NCBI GenBank assembly: GCA_005240015.1
Contig: SBBV01000492.1
Span: forward strand, 1 to 14,003
Direction of reading: 5' to 3'
DNA: 14,003 bases
Source: Candidatus Odyssella thessalonicensis
GTDB lineage: Bacteria > Pseudomonadota > Alphaproteobacteria > Bin65
A program made the position numbers and the translations under genes. Positions 1 to 7,107 of the stretch are shown piece after piece; the first letter of the stretch is position 1, and the number at the start of each line of letters is the position of its first letter. The notes beneath the pieces are model-generated. The model did no database searches. It saw only the letters and a program-made list of their open reading frames with translations, and was not told the origin of the DNA.

Positions 1-14
1 GACTTGCACGCACC

Positions 15-33
15 GGGCGCGCGCAGCGCGCCC
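15..33. repeat. GC-rich perfect hairpin at left edge
   Basis: Two 8-base arms (GGGCGCGC and GCGCGCCC) flank a 3-base loop. It is followed by CCCCTAC, a string that also occurs at the end of prpE near 4474. No T-run follows, so it is either a REP-like palindrome or the tail of a terminator for a gene left of the window. Its role is not clear. Confidence 0.4.
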
Positions 34-143
34 CTACGCGTCACATGCTTTCACCCAATCGGGACGCACCCAGCGCGCCGTTTCCAATCGAGTCCGGCGC
101 AGGCATAATGCGGGGTATCGCATTTTCGAGGGAGGAAATCGCG

Positions 144-1121
144 ATGAAGTGGAAAGCGCTCACGGCCGGCCTCTTGGCCGCTGCCGGACTCGTCGCCGCG
201 GCCATGAGCGCCGCGGCGCAGGACATCCCGACCATCCGCTTCGGCCGCCAGACCGCGGCCGAGGACAATCTCTGGCTCATGCTGGCCAAGCCGCAACTGG
301 CGCCCAATCTCGGCAAGGCCTACAAGATCGAGTGGTCGCAGTGGCGCGCCTCCGATGCCGCGTTCAAGGCCTACGAGGCCGGCGAGTTCGATCTCGCGAC
401 ACTCTCGGCCAACGCCGCGATCGTGGCCGCGTCCAAGGGGCTCGACTTCAAGATCATCGCCAGCATCAGCCGCGAATCGGACCGCGCGGCCAAGACCTAT
501 TTCCTCGCGAAGAAGGACGGGCCGGCCAGGATCGCCGACCTGAAAGGCGCGACCATCGGCATCATCGGCCACCGCAGCTCGATCGAGCTGTGGGCGCGCG
601 AGGCCTTGAAGTCCGGCGGCCTCAATCCCGACCGCGACGTGACATGGGCCGTGCTTCCGTTCCCGGCGATGGCCGAAGCGATCCGCGCCAACAAGATCGC
701 GACCGCCGGCATTCCCGAGGTCTTCGCCAAGGGCGAGATCGCGAAGGGCGACTTGAAGGTGCTGTTCACCTCGAAGACCGGCGTGCCGTTCGACGAGGAG
801 CTGATCATCATGATCGCCAATCCGGCGTTCCTCAGGAAGCAGCCGGCCGCGGTGCGCGCGTTCCTCGCCGATCTCGTCGAGGTGACGAAGGTCTACACCG
901 CCGACATTAAGGCCGGGCGCCAGGCCATTCTCGACGCCAAGCTCGTGCGGCTCCCGCCCGAGGTCTATCTCAACGCGACCGAGTATGCGCGCGACCCCAA
1001 GCTGCGGCCGAGCGTCGAGATCCTCGGCAAGATGCAGGACAATCTCTTGGCCTCCGGCTTCCAGCAGAAGAAGATCGACATCAACGCGCTCGTCGATCTC
1101 TCTTTCGTGCCGGCGAATTGA
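144..1121 (+). CDS. ABC transporter substrate-binding protein (NMT1/SsuA-like)
   Basis: A 325-residue periplasmic binding protein of the NMT1/THI5-SsuA type, which captures a small organic solute (sulfonates, nitrate-like anions or pyrimidine precursors in known members) for an ABC importer. The start at 144 is preferred over the upstream ATG at 45 because GGGAGGAAA lies just upstream and the protein then begins with a clean signal peptide: MKWK, a hydrophobic Ala/Leu core, and an Ala-Ala-Ala-Gln cleavage region near residues 23-26. The mature part opens with IPTIRFGRQ, and the first lobe carries AFKAYEAGEFDLATLSANAAIVAASKG, the usual pattern in which the protein samples a ligand pocket and a position in the lobe reads SANAA. 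Permease and ATPase genes are not in the window; they may lie to the left. The substrate cannot be deduced from the sequence. Confidence 0.85.
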   Translation: MKWKALTAGLLAAAGLVAAAMSAAAQDIPTIRFGRQTAAEDNLWLMLAKPQLAPNLGKAYKIEWSQWRASDAAFKAYEAGEFDLATLSANAAIVAASKGLDFKIIASISRESDRAAKTYFLAKKDGPARIADLKGATIGIIGHRSSIELWAREALKSGGLNPDRDVTWAVLPFPAMAEAIRANKIATAGIPEVFAKGEIAKGDLKVLFTSKTGVPFDEELIIMIANPAFLRKQPAAVRAFLADLVEVTKVYTADIKAGRQAILDAKLVRLPPEVYLNATEYARDPKLRPSVEILGKMQDNLLASGFQQKKIDINALVDLSFVPAN

Positions 1122-1123
1122 GT

Positions 1124-1202
1124 CTTTGGGACCGCGCGGCTCCAGCCGCGCCCTTCGTGCCGCCGCAAGAAAGAGCGCGCCTGGAGACGCGCGGTCCCAA
1201 AG
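1124..1202. repeat. REP-like long inverted repeat
   Basis: Arms 1124-1151 and 1175-1202 are inverted copies, 26 of 28 bases matching, around a 23-base centre. The left arm also matches 4145-4170 in inverted orientation, exactly over 26 bases. A palindrome that recurs at an unrelated intergenic site is typical of REP/RAYT-type or similar dispersed elements. It begins two bases after the stop codon of the binding-protein gene, so it may also act as that gene's terminator or mRNA 3'-end stabiliser. Confidence 0.75.
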
Positions 1203-1206
1203 TTAA

Positions 1207-1227
1207 CCTACCTTTCCCAAAGGTAGG
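1207..1227. repeat. perfect 9-bp hairpin
   Basis: CCTACCTTT and AAAGGTAGG form a perfect 9-bp stem with a CCC loop, directly after the REP-like element and 11 bases before the remnant metallo-hydrolase frame. There is no T-run on either side. It could be a terminator-like or regulatory hairpin. Confidence 0.5.
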
Positions 1228-1238
1228 CGAACGGGGCC

Positions 1239-1694
1239 ATGCCCGATCGCCCGATCTTCCTCGGCACCAAGGGCGGGCCGGCGCTGCGCGGCGCGGCGCG
1301 CGCCTGCCGAGCGCCAACGCGCTCAAATTCGAGTTCAAGCGGAAGACGATCGTGTTCTCGGGCGACACCGCCTATTTCCCGCCGCTTCGCCGCATTCGCG
1401 CGCGGCGCCGACCTCCTCGTGCACGAGGCGATGTACGGCCCCGCGATCGCAGCGCTGGCGCGCCGCAACCCCAACGCCGCGCCCCTGCTCGCGCACCTCA
1501 CCGCGAGCCACACGCTGGTCGAGGACGCGGCCAAGATCGCGGCGCTCGCCGGCGTGAAGACGCTCGTGCTCAACCACCTCATGCCGAGCGACGACGCCAC
1601 CCTCATCGACGCCGACTGGATCGCCGCCGCACGCCCGCACTACGCGGGCGAGATCATCGTCGCGCGGGATCTGATGGAGATGGTGCTGGGATGA
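1239..1694 (+). pseudogene. Decayed MBL-fold metallo-hydrolase
   Basis: Three pieces of a ribonuclease Z/arylsulfatase-like metallo-beta-lactamase fold protein lie in two frames. The N-terminal piece (PIFLGTKGGPALR, frame of 1239) matches the usual first strand. It is followed, without the roughly 100-residue middle that should hold the HxHxDH metal motif, by NALKFEFKRKTIVFSGDTAY in another frame; this is the strand with the conserved GDT. One extra base near 1388 then shifts the frame again to ARGADLLVHEAMY, the HLTA-H and LNHLMP segments and the end at 1694. The gene therefore has an internal out-of-frame deletion plus a 1-base insertion, and lacks the main metal-binding motif. A sequencing error could explain the single-base shift but not the missing middle. 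The product cannot be functional. Confidence 0.75.
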
Positions 1695-1730
1695 GCGCTT
1701 CTCGCCGTGCAAATAGCAGAAGATTTTCGC

Positions 1731-1752
1731 GGTCTCCGCGAAGGCGGGGACC
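1731..1752. terminator. Hairpin between convergent genes
   Basis: GGTCTCCGC and GCGGGGACC pair over 9 bp (one G-U) around a GAAG loop. It lies between the end of the metallo-hydrolase remnant and the end of the DUF5131 gene on the other strand, 11 bases past the latter's stop codon. It probably serves as a bidirectional terminator, and its sequence resembles a palindrome common in alphaproteobacterial genomes. Confidence 0.5.
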
Positions 1753-1762
1753 GATGTGCGGC

Positions 1763-2539
1763 TCATTCAGCAAGAGTGAGCCGCTTCTCCGATTGGTGAG
1801 GCGTCGGAACTTGGTCCCACGTTTTGCCGTCGAGTACCCGACCTGTGCGCTTCTTGTTAACTCCGCCCCACTGCTTGAAGTGAAAAGCAACGTTCGCGGC
1901 TATGCACTGATCGCGGATTGATCGCACCCACTCGATCGGCATCGGTCGTGCCTTTGGTCCACTCTCCCCGCCGGCAATCGCCCAATCGATGCCCCCTAAG
2001 TCGAGATCATCGAGCGGACCTAAGAGCGGTTCCAGGCTGAGAAACTTTACCGCGGCGCGGGTGCGGCGGAGGTGATCGATACGATAAGTGTAGTCACTGT
2101 TCTCGACGCTTACGCCAAGCCAGATGTGCTTCGGCCACGGCAAGAGCGGGAAGACCTCCTCAATCCTCTCCGCCCGCTTCGTGAGCACCTGATACGTGTG
2201 CTGTGGGGTCGCGACCATTGTCGCGAACACCTCCTTAATGAAGTCGAGCGGCACGTCGTCATGGAAGAGATCGGACATGGAGTTGACGAAGATCATCCGG
2301 CCGGTCTTCCAGCGCTTCGGAATGTCGAGCGAGCTGCGGTCGAGGTTGATGTGGCCGTTCCACCTGGCGCGGCCGCCGGACTTCCGGGTGACGCCGGCGT
2401 ACTTGGGTTGGCCCATTGCTTCGAGCCGTGCGGCAAGCCGCATTGCGTAGCAATTCGTGCAGCCGGGCGAAAGCACCGTGCAGCCGACGATGGGGTTCCA
2501 CGTCGCTTCGGTCCACTCGATGGGGGAGTTGCTCGCCAT
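1763..2539 (-). CDS. Three-Cys-motif protein (DUF5131, phage Gp37/Gp68 family)
   Basis: A 258-residue protein recognised by its N-terminal [14 protein letters not shown] and SPGCTNCYA, which give Cys20, Cys27 and Cys30 (C-x6-C-x2-C). Further family marks are the block around [14 protein letters not shown], the VLTKRAER block, WLGVSVEN, the SLEPLLGPL block and [10 protein letters not shown]. The three clustered cysteines suggest a metal or iron-sulfur site, reminiscent of radical-SAM proteins but without their C-x3-C-x2-C spacing; no activity is established to my knowledge. The start codon overlaps the stop of the upstream tcmP gene as TAATG and is preceded by GAGGAGGAAG, so the two are translationally coupled. 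Base composition is clearly less GC-rich than the flanking genes, which suggests horizontal transfer. The family is also found in phages. Confidence 0.88.
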   Translation of the reverse strand: MASNSPIEWTEATWNPIVGCTVLSPGCTNCYAMRLAARLEAMGQPKYAGVTRKSGGRARWNGHINLDRSSLDIPKRWKTGRMIFVNSMSDLFHDDVPLDFIKEVFATMVATPQHTYQVLTKRAERIEEVFPLLPWPKHIWLGVSVENSDYTYRIDHLRRTRAAVKFLSLEPLLGPLDDLDLGGIDWAIAGGESGPKARPMPIEWVRSIRDQCIAANVAFHFKQWGGVNKKRTGRVLDGKTWDQVPTPHQSEKRLTLAE

Positions 2540-3684
2540 TACTTCCTCCTCGGAGGAAAGGTCACCTTCGTATTGTCTCCGAACGTTGGTTTCCCGTGAC
2601 GTTTGGGTCTGTCGTCGGCGGGCGGTTCAGCTTCGATTTTGCCTTCCGCTTCGAGCTCATTCAGAGCGTCTTTGTAATTGTTCGGGATGTAGTTTTTTCC
2701 AAGACTGTGCTCTTCGTAGATTTGCTCCATCGTCTTCGTCTCACCCGCATAGTCATCAAGGAGCATGCGCTTTAACTCGTCGAACTCCGGGTAGAAAAAC
2801 TGCGTCTTCGGCGGCGGGTCGTCGTAGTGCGTGTAGTGTGGAATGCCCTTTGCATCGATGAAGCCCTCTTTCGCCATGATCTCATTCATGATGCGATAGC
2901 CGAGGGGGTGCTTCGTGACGAAGACGAGCATGTGGGTGGTGCGCTTACCCACCTTGAAGCGGAATGGCCGAACGTAGGTCTTGCCTTTGTTCAGCTCTTT
3001 AAGAGCCGCAATCAGCGCATCGAGGATTATTTCCTCGCGCTCATAGGGAGTGTGCTTTTTTGAGGCGTTAATGCCTTGCATCTCCTCTTGCAGACGAGCT
3101 GTCCGGTCTCTGCCGAAGAGTGCTGCCATACGCTCCGAAAAGATCGGGGTGCTGAGCGCTGCATTGATACGGCGGTAGTTGAAAAAGAAAATGCAATCGC
3201 ATCCCCAATTCTTCGTAACGCCTTTTATGAGGTCGAGGGTGAGCCCGGCGTATCCAAACGGGTCGATGAAAGTGAAACAGGGAACCGTAGGATTCTTCAG
3301 GAAGTAGTCGGCGGTGTCCTGACCGACCTTCCTGTTCAAAATAGCGGGCTCGTTTGCGAGCGCGGTGATGCCAGGCAGGCCCTTCACATTTGCTTCGAGC
3401 TTCGCGACGGCTCGAGCGTCGTCATCGTTGAAGATCGTAACGAGGTGCTTCGCAAGAAGTGGCTTCGCGATCGCCTTTCGCAGAACCAAAAGCGGCGTCG
3501 ACTCGGTGCCATCGTCGTACCGGCCGGGACCGCAGTACAAGTCCATGTAGGCGATCTTCTGGCCTAAGCTAATTGCCTTGCTCAGCACGATGTTAGACCA
3601 TGTGTCGAAGTGCTTCGTGATGATCTTGGCCTTGACCTCAGACGCGGGGCTCCGTTCGTCGAAGAACTTATCCACGGCAGGCAT
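2539..3684 (-). CDS. tcmP: Three-Cys-motif partner protein TcmP
   Basis: A 381-residue protein of the TcmP family, named because it is encoded next to three-Cys-motif (DUF5131) proteins, as here. The N-terminal half looks like a Rossmann-type nucleotide or SAM-binding domain: [11 protein letters not shown] at residues 46-56 takes the place of methyltransferase motif I, FNDDD at 85-89 the acidic loop, and FIDPFGYAG at 139-147 a DPPF-like motif IV. The C-terminal part has a [14 protein letters not shown] block, an aromatic-rich linker, and a charged tail ending [12 protein letters not shown] at 3684 is preceded by GGGGGAG at about 8 bases. It is the first gene of a two-gene operon with a 1-base overlap to the partner. 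Two SOS boxes and a promoter lie upstream, so expression is probably DNA-damage inducible. The enzymatic reaction is unknown; methylation is a guess from motif shape only. Confidence 0.88.
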   Translation of the reverse strand: MPAVDKFFDERSPASEVKAKIITKHFDTWSNIVLSKAISLGQKIAYMDLYCGPGRYDDGTESTPLLVLRKAIAKPLLAKHLVTIFNDDDARAVAKLEANVKGLPGITALANEPAILNRKVGQDTADYFLKNPTVPCFTFIDPFGYAGLTLDLIKGVTKNWGCDCIFFFNYRRINAALSTPIFSERMAALFGRDRTARLQEEMQGINASKKHTPYEREEIILDALIAALKELNKGKTYVRPFRFKVGKRTTHMLVFVTKHPLGYRIMNEIMAKEGFIDAKGIPHYTHYDDPPPKTQFFYPEFDELKRMLLDDYAGETKTMEQIYEEHSLGKNYIPNNYKDALNELEAEGKIEAEPPADDRPKRHGKPTFGDNTKVTFPPRRK

Positions 3685-3746
3685 GCCTCACACTCCCCCG
3701 AGTTACTTTTCCCGCGCCTCTATAAGGTCGTGCTTGGCTGCAGATA

Positions 3747-3761
3747 GAACATACGGGGAAC
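3747..3761 (-). promoter_or_regulatory. LexA/SOS box, proximal to tcmP
   Basis: GAAC-ATACGGG-GAAC on the plus strand, that is GTTC-N7-GTTC read towards tcmP. This is a perfect match to the direct-repeat LexA box known from alphaproteobacteria. It overlaps the spacer and -10 element of the predicted tcmP promoter, the expected position for repression. Confidence 0.75.
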
Positions 3762-3776
3762 CAAAGGCGAAGGCAA
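3748..3776 (-). promoter_or_regulatory. Predicted sigma-70 promoter of tcmP operon
   Basis: Read on the minus strand: TTGCCT (3776-3771), a 17-base spacer, then TATGTT (3753-3748). Each hexamer matches the sigma-70 consensus at 4 of 6 positions. It would start transcription about 55 bases upstream of the tcmP start codon. The proximal LexA box covers the end of the spacer and most of the -10. Confidence 0.5.
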
Positions 3777-3795
3777 CTCCTGTAATGCGCGGTTG

Positions 3796-3810
3796 GAACG
3801 TAAGACGAAC
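3796..3810 (-). promoter_or_regulatory. LexA/SOS box, distal to tcmP
   Basis: GAAC-GTAAGAC-GAAC on the plus strand is a second perfect GAAC-N7-GAAC repeat, in the same orientation and 49 bp from the first. Eight fixed bases twice within 65 bp is very unlikely by chance. It may bind a second LexA dimer or control an upstream start site. Confidence 0.72.
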
Positions 3811-4032
3811 AAAATTCCGCCGTATTCTTCTGCTCGTCTAGGTTGCCCTTCGTTCGCCGGGGCGATCCGGCGCGCGGTGGGTGGCGCGGCTAGATGGCTG
3901 CGTGGCTCTTTGGACAAGTATATCGGGAACATGTTCGTACGAGCACGATGGTCTCGCTCGCGCCAGCGTCACATGTTTCGCCCACGGCGTCGCACGCACG
4001 GGGCGTTCGGCCCGCGGCCGATGCCCAGGCGC

Positions 4033-4105
4033 GGTTAACGTCGATGTTGACGTGATGTTGACGCCGATGTTGACGAATGTTGACTGAAGTTGACGTTTGT
4101 TGACG
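4033..4105 (+). repeat. Heptamer array 1 (GTTGACG), period 10-12 bp
   Basis: Seven copies of (T)GTTGACG or one-base variants start at 4033, 4045, 4056, 4068, 4078, 4088 and 4098. The spacers of 2-4 bases are variable, so this is not a simple tandem duplication. The period is close to one helical turn, which puts all copies on one face of the DNA, as in iterons or arrays of protein-binding sites. The array has no coding function that I can see. Confidence 0.8.
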
Positions 4106-4144
4106 GTTCGAGGGGGGCCCCCCTCCTAATTGGTCAGCGAGATG

Positions 4145-4170
4145 GGCGCGGCTGGAGCCGCGCGGTCCCA
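4145..4170 (-). repeat. Second copy of REP-like repeat
   Basis: On the minus strand these 26 bases are identical to 1127-1152, the left arm of the inverted repeat after the binding-protein gene. Here only one arm is present, though it contains its own short palindrome (GCGCGGCT-GGAGCCGCGC). Confidence 0.75.
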
Positions 4171-4185
4171 GTCAGGCCGGCGCGA

Positions 4186-4308
4186 GAAGCCCACAAAAGC
4201 CCCGCGCCAGGGCGGAAAAAGCCCACAAAAGCCGACAAATGCCGACAAAAGCCCACCTTGTAAAAAATGTCGGCTTTTGTGTGCTTATGTCGGCTTTTGT
4301 CGGCTTTT
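4186..4308. repeat. Heptamer array 2 (AAAAGCC), inverted about a 12-bp loop
   Basis: Copies of AAAAGCC separated by 3-base spacers (CAC or GAC) give a 10-bp period. After a 12-base A-rich centre (4257-4268) the same units run inverted as GGCTTTT. Arms 4217-4256 and 4269-4308 match at about 34 of 40 positions. Transcribed in either direction this would fold into a long imperfect hairpin, so it could terminate transcription of prpE, but the repeated inner units point to growth of a heptamer array followed by inversion. Confidence 0.75.
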
Positions 4309-4358
4309 CGCGGCGTGACGGCGGAGCAGCGGCCTCTCGCCCTTTGCGCGCCGTCGAG

Positions 4359-4452
4359 GTAGGTGCGCCGTGGGTGCGCGGTAGGTGATCGGGTAGGTGC
4401 GAAGTAGGTCGAACGCCCCGCGAAAGTAGGTGAAAGTAGGCGAAAGCAGGTG
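4359..4452 (+). repeat. Heptamer array 3 (GTAGGTG), period 10-12 bp
   Basis: GTAGGTG or one-base variants start at 4359, 4370, 4381, 4393, 4404, 4426, 4436 and 4446; the position expected near 4415 is degenerate. Spacers are 3-5 bases and variable. The architecture is the same as in the two arrays before it, with a different heptamer. It ends 24 bases from the prpE stop codon, in the 3' region of that gene. Confidence 0.8.
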
Positions 4453-4476
4453 ATTCACCCCCGGCGGGAGTCGCCC

Positions 4477-6390
4477 CTACTCCGCCGCCGTCGCCCCCTT
4501 GGCGTAGCCCGCCGTCTTCAGCGCCTCGCCGATCTCGCCGAGGATGGCGGGATCGTCGATCGTGGCGGGCGTCTTGTAGGCCTCGCTGTCGGCGATCTTC
4601 TGCATGGTGCCGCGCAGGATTTTGCCCGAGCGCGTCTTGGGCAGGCGCTTCACCACCACCGCGGTCTTGAACGCCGCCACCGGGCCGATGCGGTCGCGCA
4701 CCATCGCGACGACCTCCTTCACGATCTCGCCGTGCGGGCGATTGACGCCGGCCTTCAAGACGAGGAAGCCGAGCGGGAGTTGGCCCTTCATCGGGTCGGC
4801 GACGCCGATGACCGCGCATTCGGCGACGTCCTTGTGGTCGGCGAGCACTTCCTCCATCGCGCCGGTCGAGAGCCGGTGGCCGGCCACGTTGATGACGTCG
4901 TCGGTGCGCGTCATCACGTAGACATAGCCGTCGTCGTCGATGAAGCCGGCGTCGCCGGTCTTGTAGTAGCCGGGGAAGTCTTCGAGATACGCCTTCTTGT
5001 AGCGGTCGTCGGCCTTCCAGAGCGTCGGCAAGGTGCCCGGCGGCAGCGGCAGCTTCGCGCAGAGGGCCCCGATCTCCCCCGCCTTCACCGGCTTCTTGTC
5101 TTCGCCGAGCACCTCCATCCTCCAGCCCGGCATCGGCTTGGTGGGCGAGCCGTATTTCACCGGCAGCCGCTCGATGCCCACCGGATTGGCGCAGATCGCC
5201 CAGCCGGTCTCGGTCTGCCACCAGTGATCGATCACCGGCACCTTCAGATGCGATTCGGCCCATTTGATCGTGTCGGGGTCGGCGCGCTCGCCGGCGAGGA
5301 ACAGCGTGCGGAAGCACGAGAGGTCGTGCTTCTTGATGAACTCGCCGTTGGGGTCCTGCTGCTTGATCGCGCGGAACGCGGTGGGCGCGGTGAACAGCGC
5401 GCGCACCTTGTGGTTCGCGATCACGCGCCAGAACGCGCCGGCGTCGGGCGTCCCGACCGGCTTCCCCTCGTAGAGGATCGAGGTGTTGCCGTTGAGCAGC
5501 GGCGCATAGACGATGTAGGAGTGGCCGACGACCCAGCCCACGTCGGACGCCGCCCAATAGGCCTCGCCCGGCTCCACGCCGTAGATGTTCTTCATCGACC
5601 AGTGCAGCGCCACCATGTGCCCGCCATTGTCGCGCACGATGCCCTTGGGCTGGCCGGTCGTGCCCGAGGTGTAGAGGATGTAGAGCGGGTCGGTGGCGGC
5701 GACGGTGACGCAATCGCGCGGGCTGGCCTTGGCGAAGAGCTCGTCCCAATCGTGGTCGCGGCCCTTTTGCAGCTCGCAGCGCTGCTGCGGGCGCTGGAAG
5801 ATGATGCAGGCCTGCGGCTTGTGCTTGGCGATCGCGATGGCGCCGTCGAGCAGCGGCTTGTAGGGCACGACGCGGCCGGGCTCGAGGCCGCACGAGGCCG
5901 AGACGATGAGCTTGGGCGTGGCGTCGTCGATGCGCACGGCGAGCTCGTTGGCCGCGAAGCCGCCGAAGACGACCGAGTGCACGGCGCCCAAGCGCGCGCA
6001 GGCGAGCATCGCGATCGCCGCCTCGGGCACCATAGGCATGTAGATGATGACGCGGTCGCCCTTGCCGACGCCGAGCCCCGCGAGCAGGCCGGCGCAGCGT
6101 GCCACCGCGTCGCGCAGCGCGCGATAGGTGTAGGTGCGCTTCAAGCCGGTCATCGGGCTGTCGTAGACGAGCGCCGGCTGCTCGACGCGGCCCTTCTCGA
6201 CGTGGCGGTCGAGCGCGTTCCAGCACGTGTTGCAGCGCGCGCCGGTGAACCAGCGGTAGAACGGCGGCTTCGCGCTGTCGAGGACCTTGTCCCAGCGCTT
6301 CTCCCAGTCGAGCGCCGCCGCGGCCTCGGCCCAGAACCCTTCCGGATCCTTGAGCGAGCGCGCGTGGATGGAATCGTAGCGAGCCGTCAT
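4477..6390 (-). CDS. prpE: Propionyl-CoA synthetase (PrpE/ACSS3-like)
   Basis: A 637-residue AMP-forming short-chain acyl-CoA synthetase that activates propionate (and acetate to a lesser degree) with ATP and CoA in the cytoplasm. The order of parts is typical: an acetyl-CoA-synthetase N-terminal region with RCNTCWNALDRHVE near 52-65, the phosphate loop TSGTTGQPKG at 241-250, WWQTETGW at 390-397, the YKTGD motif near 476-480, RTDDVINVAGHRLSTG at 495-510, and the acetylatable catalytic lysine Lys590 in KTRSGKILRG. The length and the GHRLSTGAMEE block favour PrpE over acetyl-CoA synthetase Acs, which has a different N-terminus. ATG at 6390 has GGGAGG 6 bases upstream. It is transcribed divergently from the DUF1993 gene. 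No other propionate genes (prpBCD, pcc) are in the window. Confidence 0.88.
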   Translation of the reverse strand: MTARYDSIHARSLKDPEGFWAEAAAALDWEKRWDKVLDSAKPPFYRWFTGARCNTCWNALDRHVEKGRVEQPALVYDSPMTGLKRTYTYRALRDAVARCAGLLAGLGVGKGDRVIIYMPMVPEAAIAMLACARLGAVHSVVFGGFAANELAVRIDDATPKLIVSASCGLEPGRVVPYKPLLDGAIAIAKHKPQACIIFQRPQQRCELQKGRDHDWDELFAKASPRDCVTVAATDPLYILYTSGTTGQPKGIVRDNGGHMVALHWSMKNIYGVEPGEAYWAASDVGWVVGHSYIVYAPLLNGNTSILYEGKPVGTPDAGAFWRVIANHKVRALFTAPTAFRAIKQQDPNGEFIKKHDLSCFRTLFLAGERADPDTIKWAESHLKVPVIDHWWQTETGWAICANPVGIERLPVKYGSPTKPMPGWRMEVLGEDKKPVKAGEIGALCAKLPLPPGTLPTLWKADDRYKKAYLEDFPGYYKTGDAGFIDDDGYVYVMTRTDDVINVAGHRLSTGAMEEVLADHKDVAECAVIGVADPMKGQLPLGFLVLKAGVNRPHGEIVKEVVAMVRDRIGPVAAFKTAVVVKRLPKTRSGKILRGTMQKIADSEAYKTPATIDDPAILGEIGEALKTAGYAKGATAAE

Positions 6391-6409
6391 GAACCGCCTC
6401 CCGGCACGG

Positions 6410-6428
6410 TCGCTCCCTTGGGGAGCGA
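6410..6428. promoter_or_regulatory. Palindrome with CCCTTGGGGAG core, prpE side
   Basis: TCGCTCCC-TTG-GGGAGCGA is a perfect 8-bp inverted repeat with a 3-base centre, 20 bases upstream of the prpE start codon. A less perfect copy of the core lies at 6568-6578, next to the start of the divergent gene. It may be an operator or a 5'-UTR hairpin; the regulator is unknown. Confidence 0.4.
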
Positions 6429-6588
6429 TCCCTTATTCTCTCCGGCTAGATTGCGGCAACGGCGGCGGCCTGCCAAGCGGCGCTCGTGCCGCATGGCCCG
6501 CTTTCGCCCACGCTCGGCCTCGCCTCTTCCCTGCTCGCAGCACGCGCCTTAGGTTCCGGCACCTCGTTCCCTTGGGGAGAGACGCTCC

Positions 6589-7098
6589 GTGTCCAATCCG
6601 ATGTACGACCACTCGATCCCGGTGTTCGCGCGCATGCTCGGCAATCTCGCGGCGATCCTCGACAAGGCCGCCAAGCATTGCGAGGCCAAGAAGATCGATC
6701 CCGGGGCGCTGCTCGGCGCGCGGCTCTTCCCCGACATGTTCCCGCTGACGCGCCAAGTGCAGGTGGCGGCCGATCAGGCCAAGGGCTGCGCCGCGCGGCT
6801 CGCCGGCCTCGAGGTTCCGAAATACGAGGACACCGAGAAGAGCTTCGACGAGTTGAAGGCGCGCCTCGCCAAGACGATCGCGTTCGTCAACGGCGTCAAG
6901 CCCGAGCAGGTCGCGAACAGCGCCGGCCGCGACATCACGCTGCCGATCGGCGGCAATGCGGTGACGTTCAAGGGCGAGTGGTACTTGAAGCACTTCGTGC
7001 TGCCGAACCTCTATTTCCACGTCACGACGGCCTACGACATCCTGCGCCACAACGGCGTGGAGCTCGGCAAGCGCGATTACATCGGCGGATTGAACTGA
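6589..7098 (+). CDS. DUF1993 family protein
   Basis: A 169-residue cytoplasmic protein of the DUF1993 family, predicted to form a DinB-like four-helix bundle. The family match rests on the N-terminal MYDHSIPVFARMLGNLAAILDKA, the ALLGARLFPDMFPLTRQVQVAADQAKG block, and the C-terminal WYLKHFVLPNLYFHVTTAYDILRHNGVELGKRDY. GTG at 6589 is used as start because GGGGAGAG lies 7 bases upstream; the ATG four codons later is possible. No enzymatic activity is known to me; DinB-like members often bind metal through histidines, but the three-His signature is not obvious here. It is convergent with the histidine kinase, with 9 bases between the stop codons. Confidence 0.85.
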   Translation: MSNPMYDHSIPVFARMLGNLAAILDKAAKHCEAKKIDPGALLGARLFPDMFPLTRQVQVAADQAKGCAARLAGLEVPKYEDTEKSFDELKARLAKTIAFVNGVKPEQVANSAGRDITLPIGGNAVTFKGEWYLKHFVLPNLYFHVTTAYDILRHNGVELGKRDYIGGLN

Positions 7099-7107
7099 GG
7101 CGCGGGC

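Larger units (their letters stand above)
3685..4476. other. Gene-free region between tcmP and prpE
   Basis: Over these 792 bases no frame gives a convincing protein; the short plus-strand frames starting near 3793 and 3881 run through the repeats and have no plausible ribosome site. The region holds the tcmP control sites (3747-3810), three separate heptamer arrays (4033-4105, 4186-4308, 4359-4452) and one copy of the REP-like repeat (4145-4170). The stretch 3811-4032 shows nothing else that I can name, apart from GAACATGTTC, a 10-base palindrome near 3927. Confidence 0.6.

Noticed and set aside
3927..3945. Further LexA box or operator at GAACATGTTCGTACG
   Set aside because: It is a palindrome, not the GAAC-N7-GAAC direct repeat, and has no gene suitably placed on either side.
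3793..4038. Short plus-strand gene divergent from tcmP
   Set aside because: It starts at a TTG within the distal SOS box, has no ribosome site, and the protein is Arg-rich without any pattern.
4033..4452. CRISPR array
   Set aside because: Units are only 7 bases with 3-5 base spacers; CRISPR repeats and spacers are about 24-40 bases, and there are no cas genes.
4172..6226. Second long minus-strand frame of 684 codons
   Set aside because: It is prpE read out of frame, Arg/Ala-rich, and runs on into the heptamer repeats.
4450..6552. Long plus-strand frame of 700 codons
   Set aside because: It is the antisense shadow of prpE; the protein is Arg/His/Asp-rich with no family pattern, while the minus strand encodes a complete PrpE.
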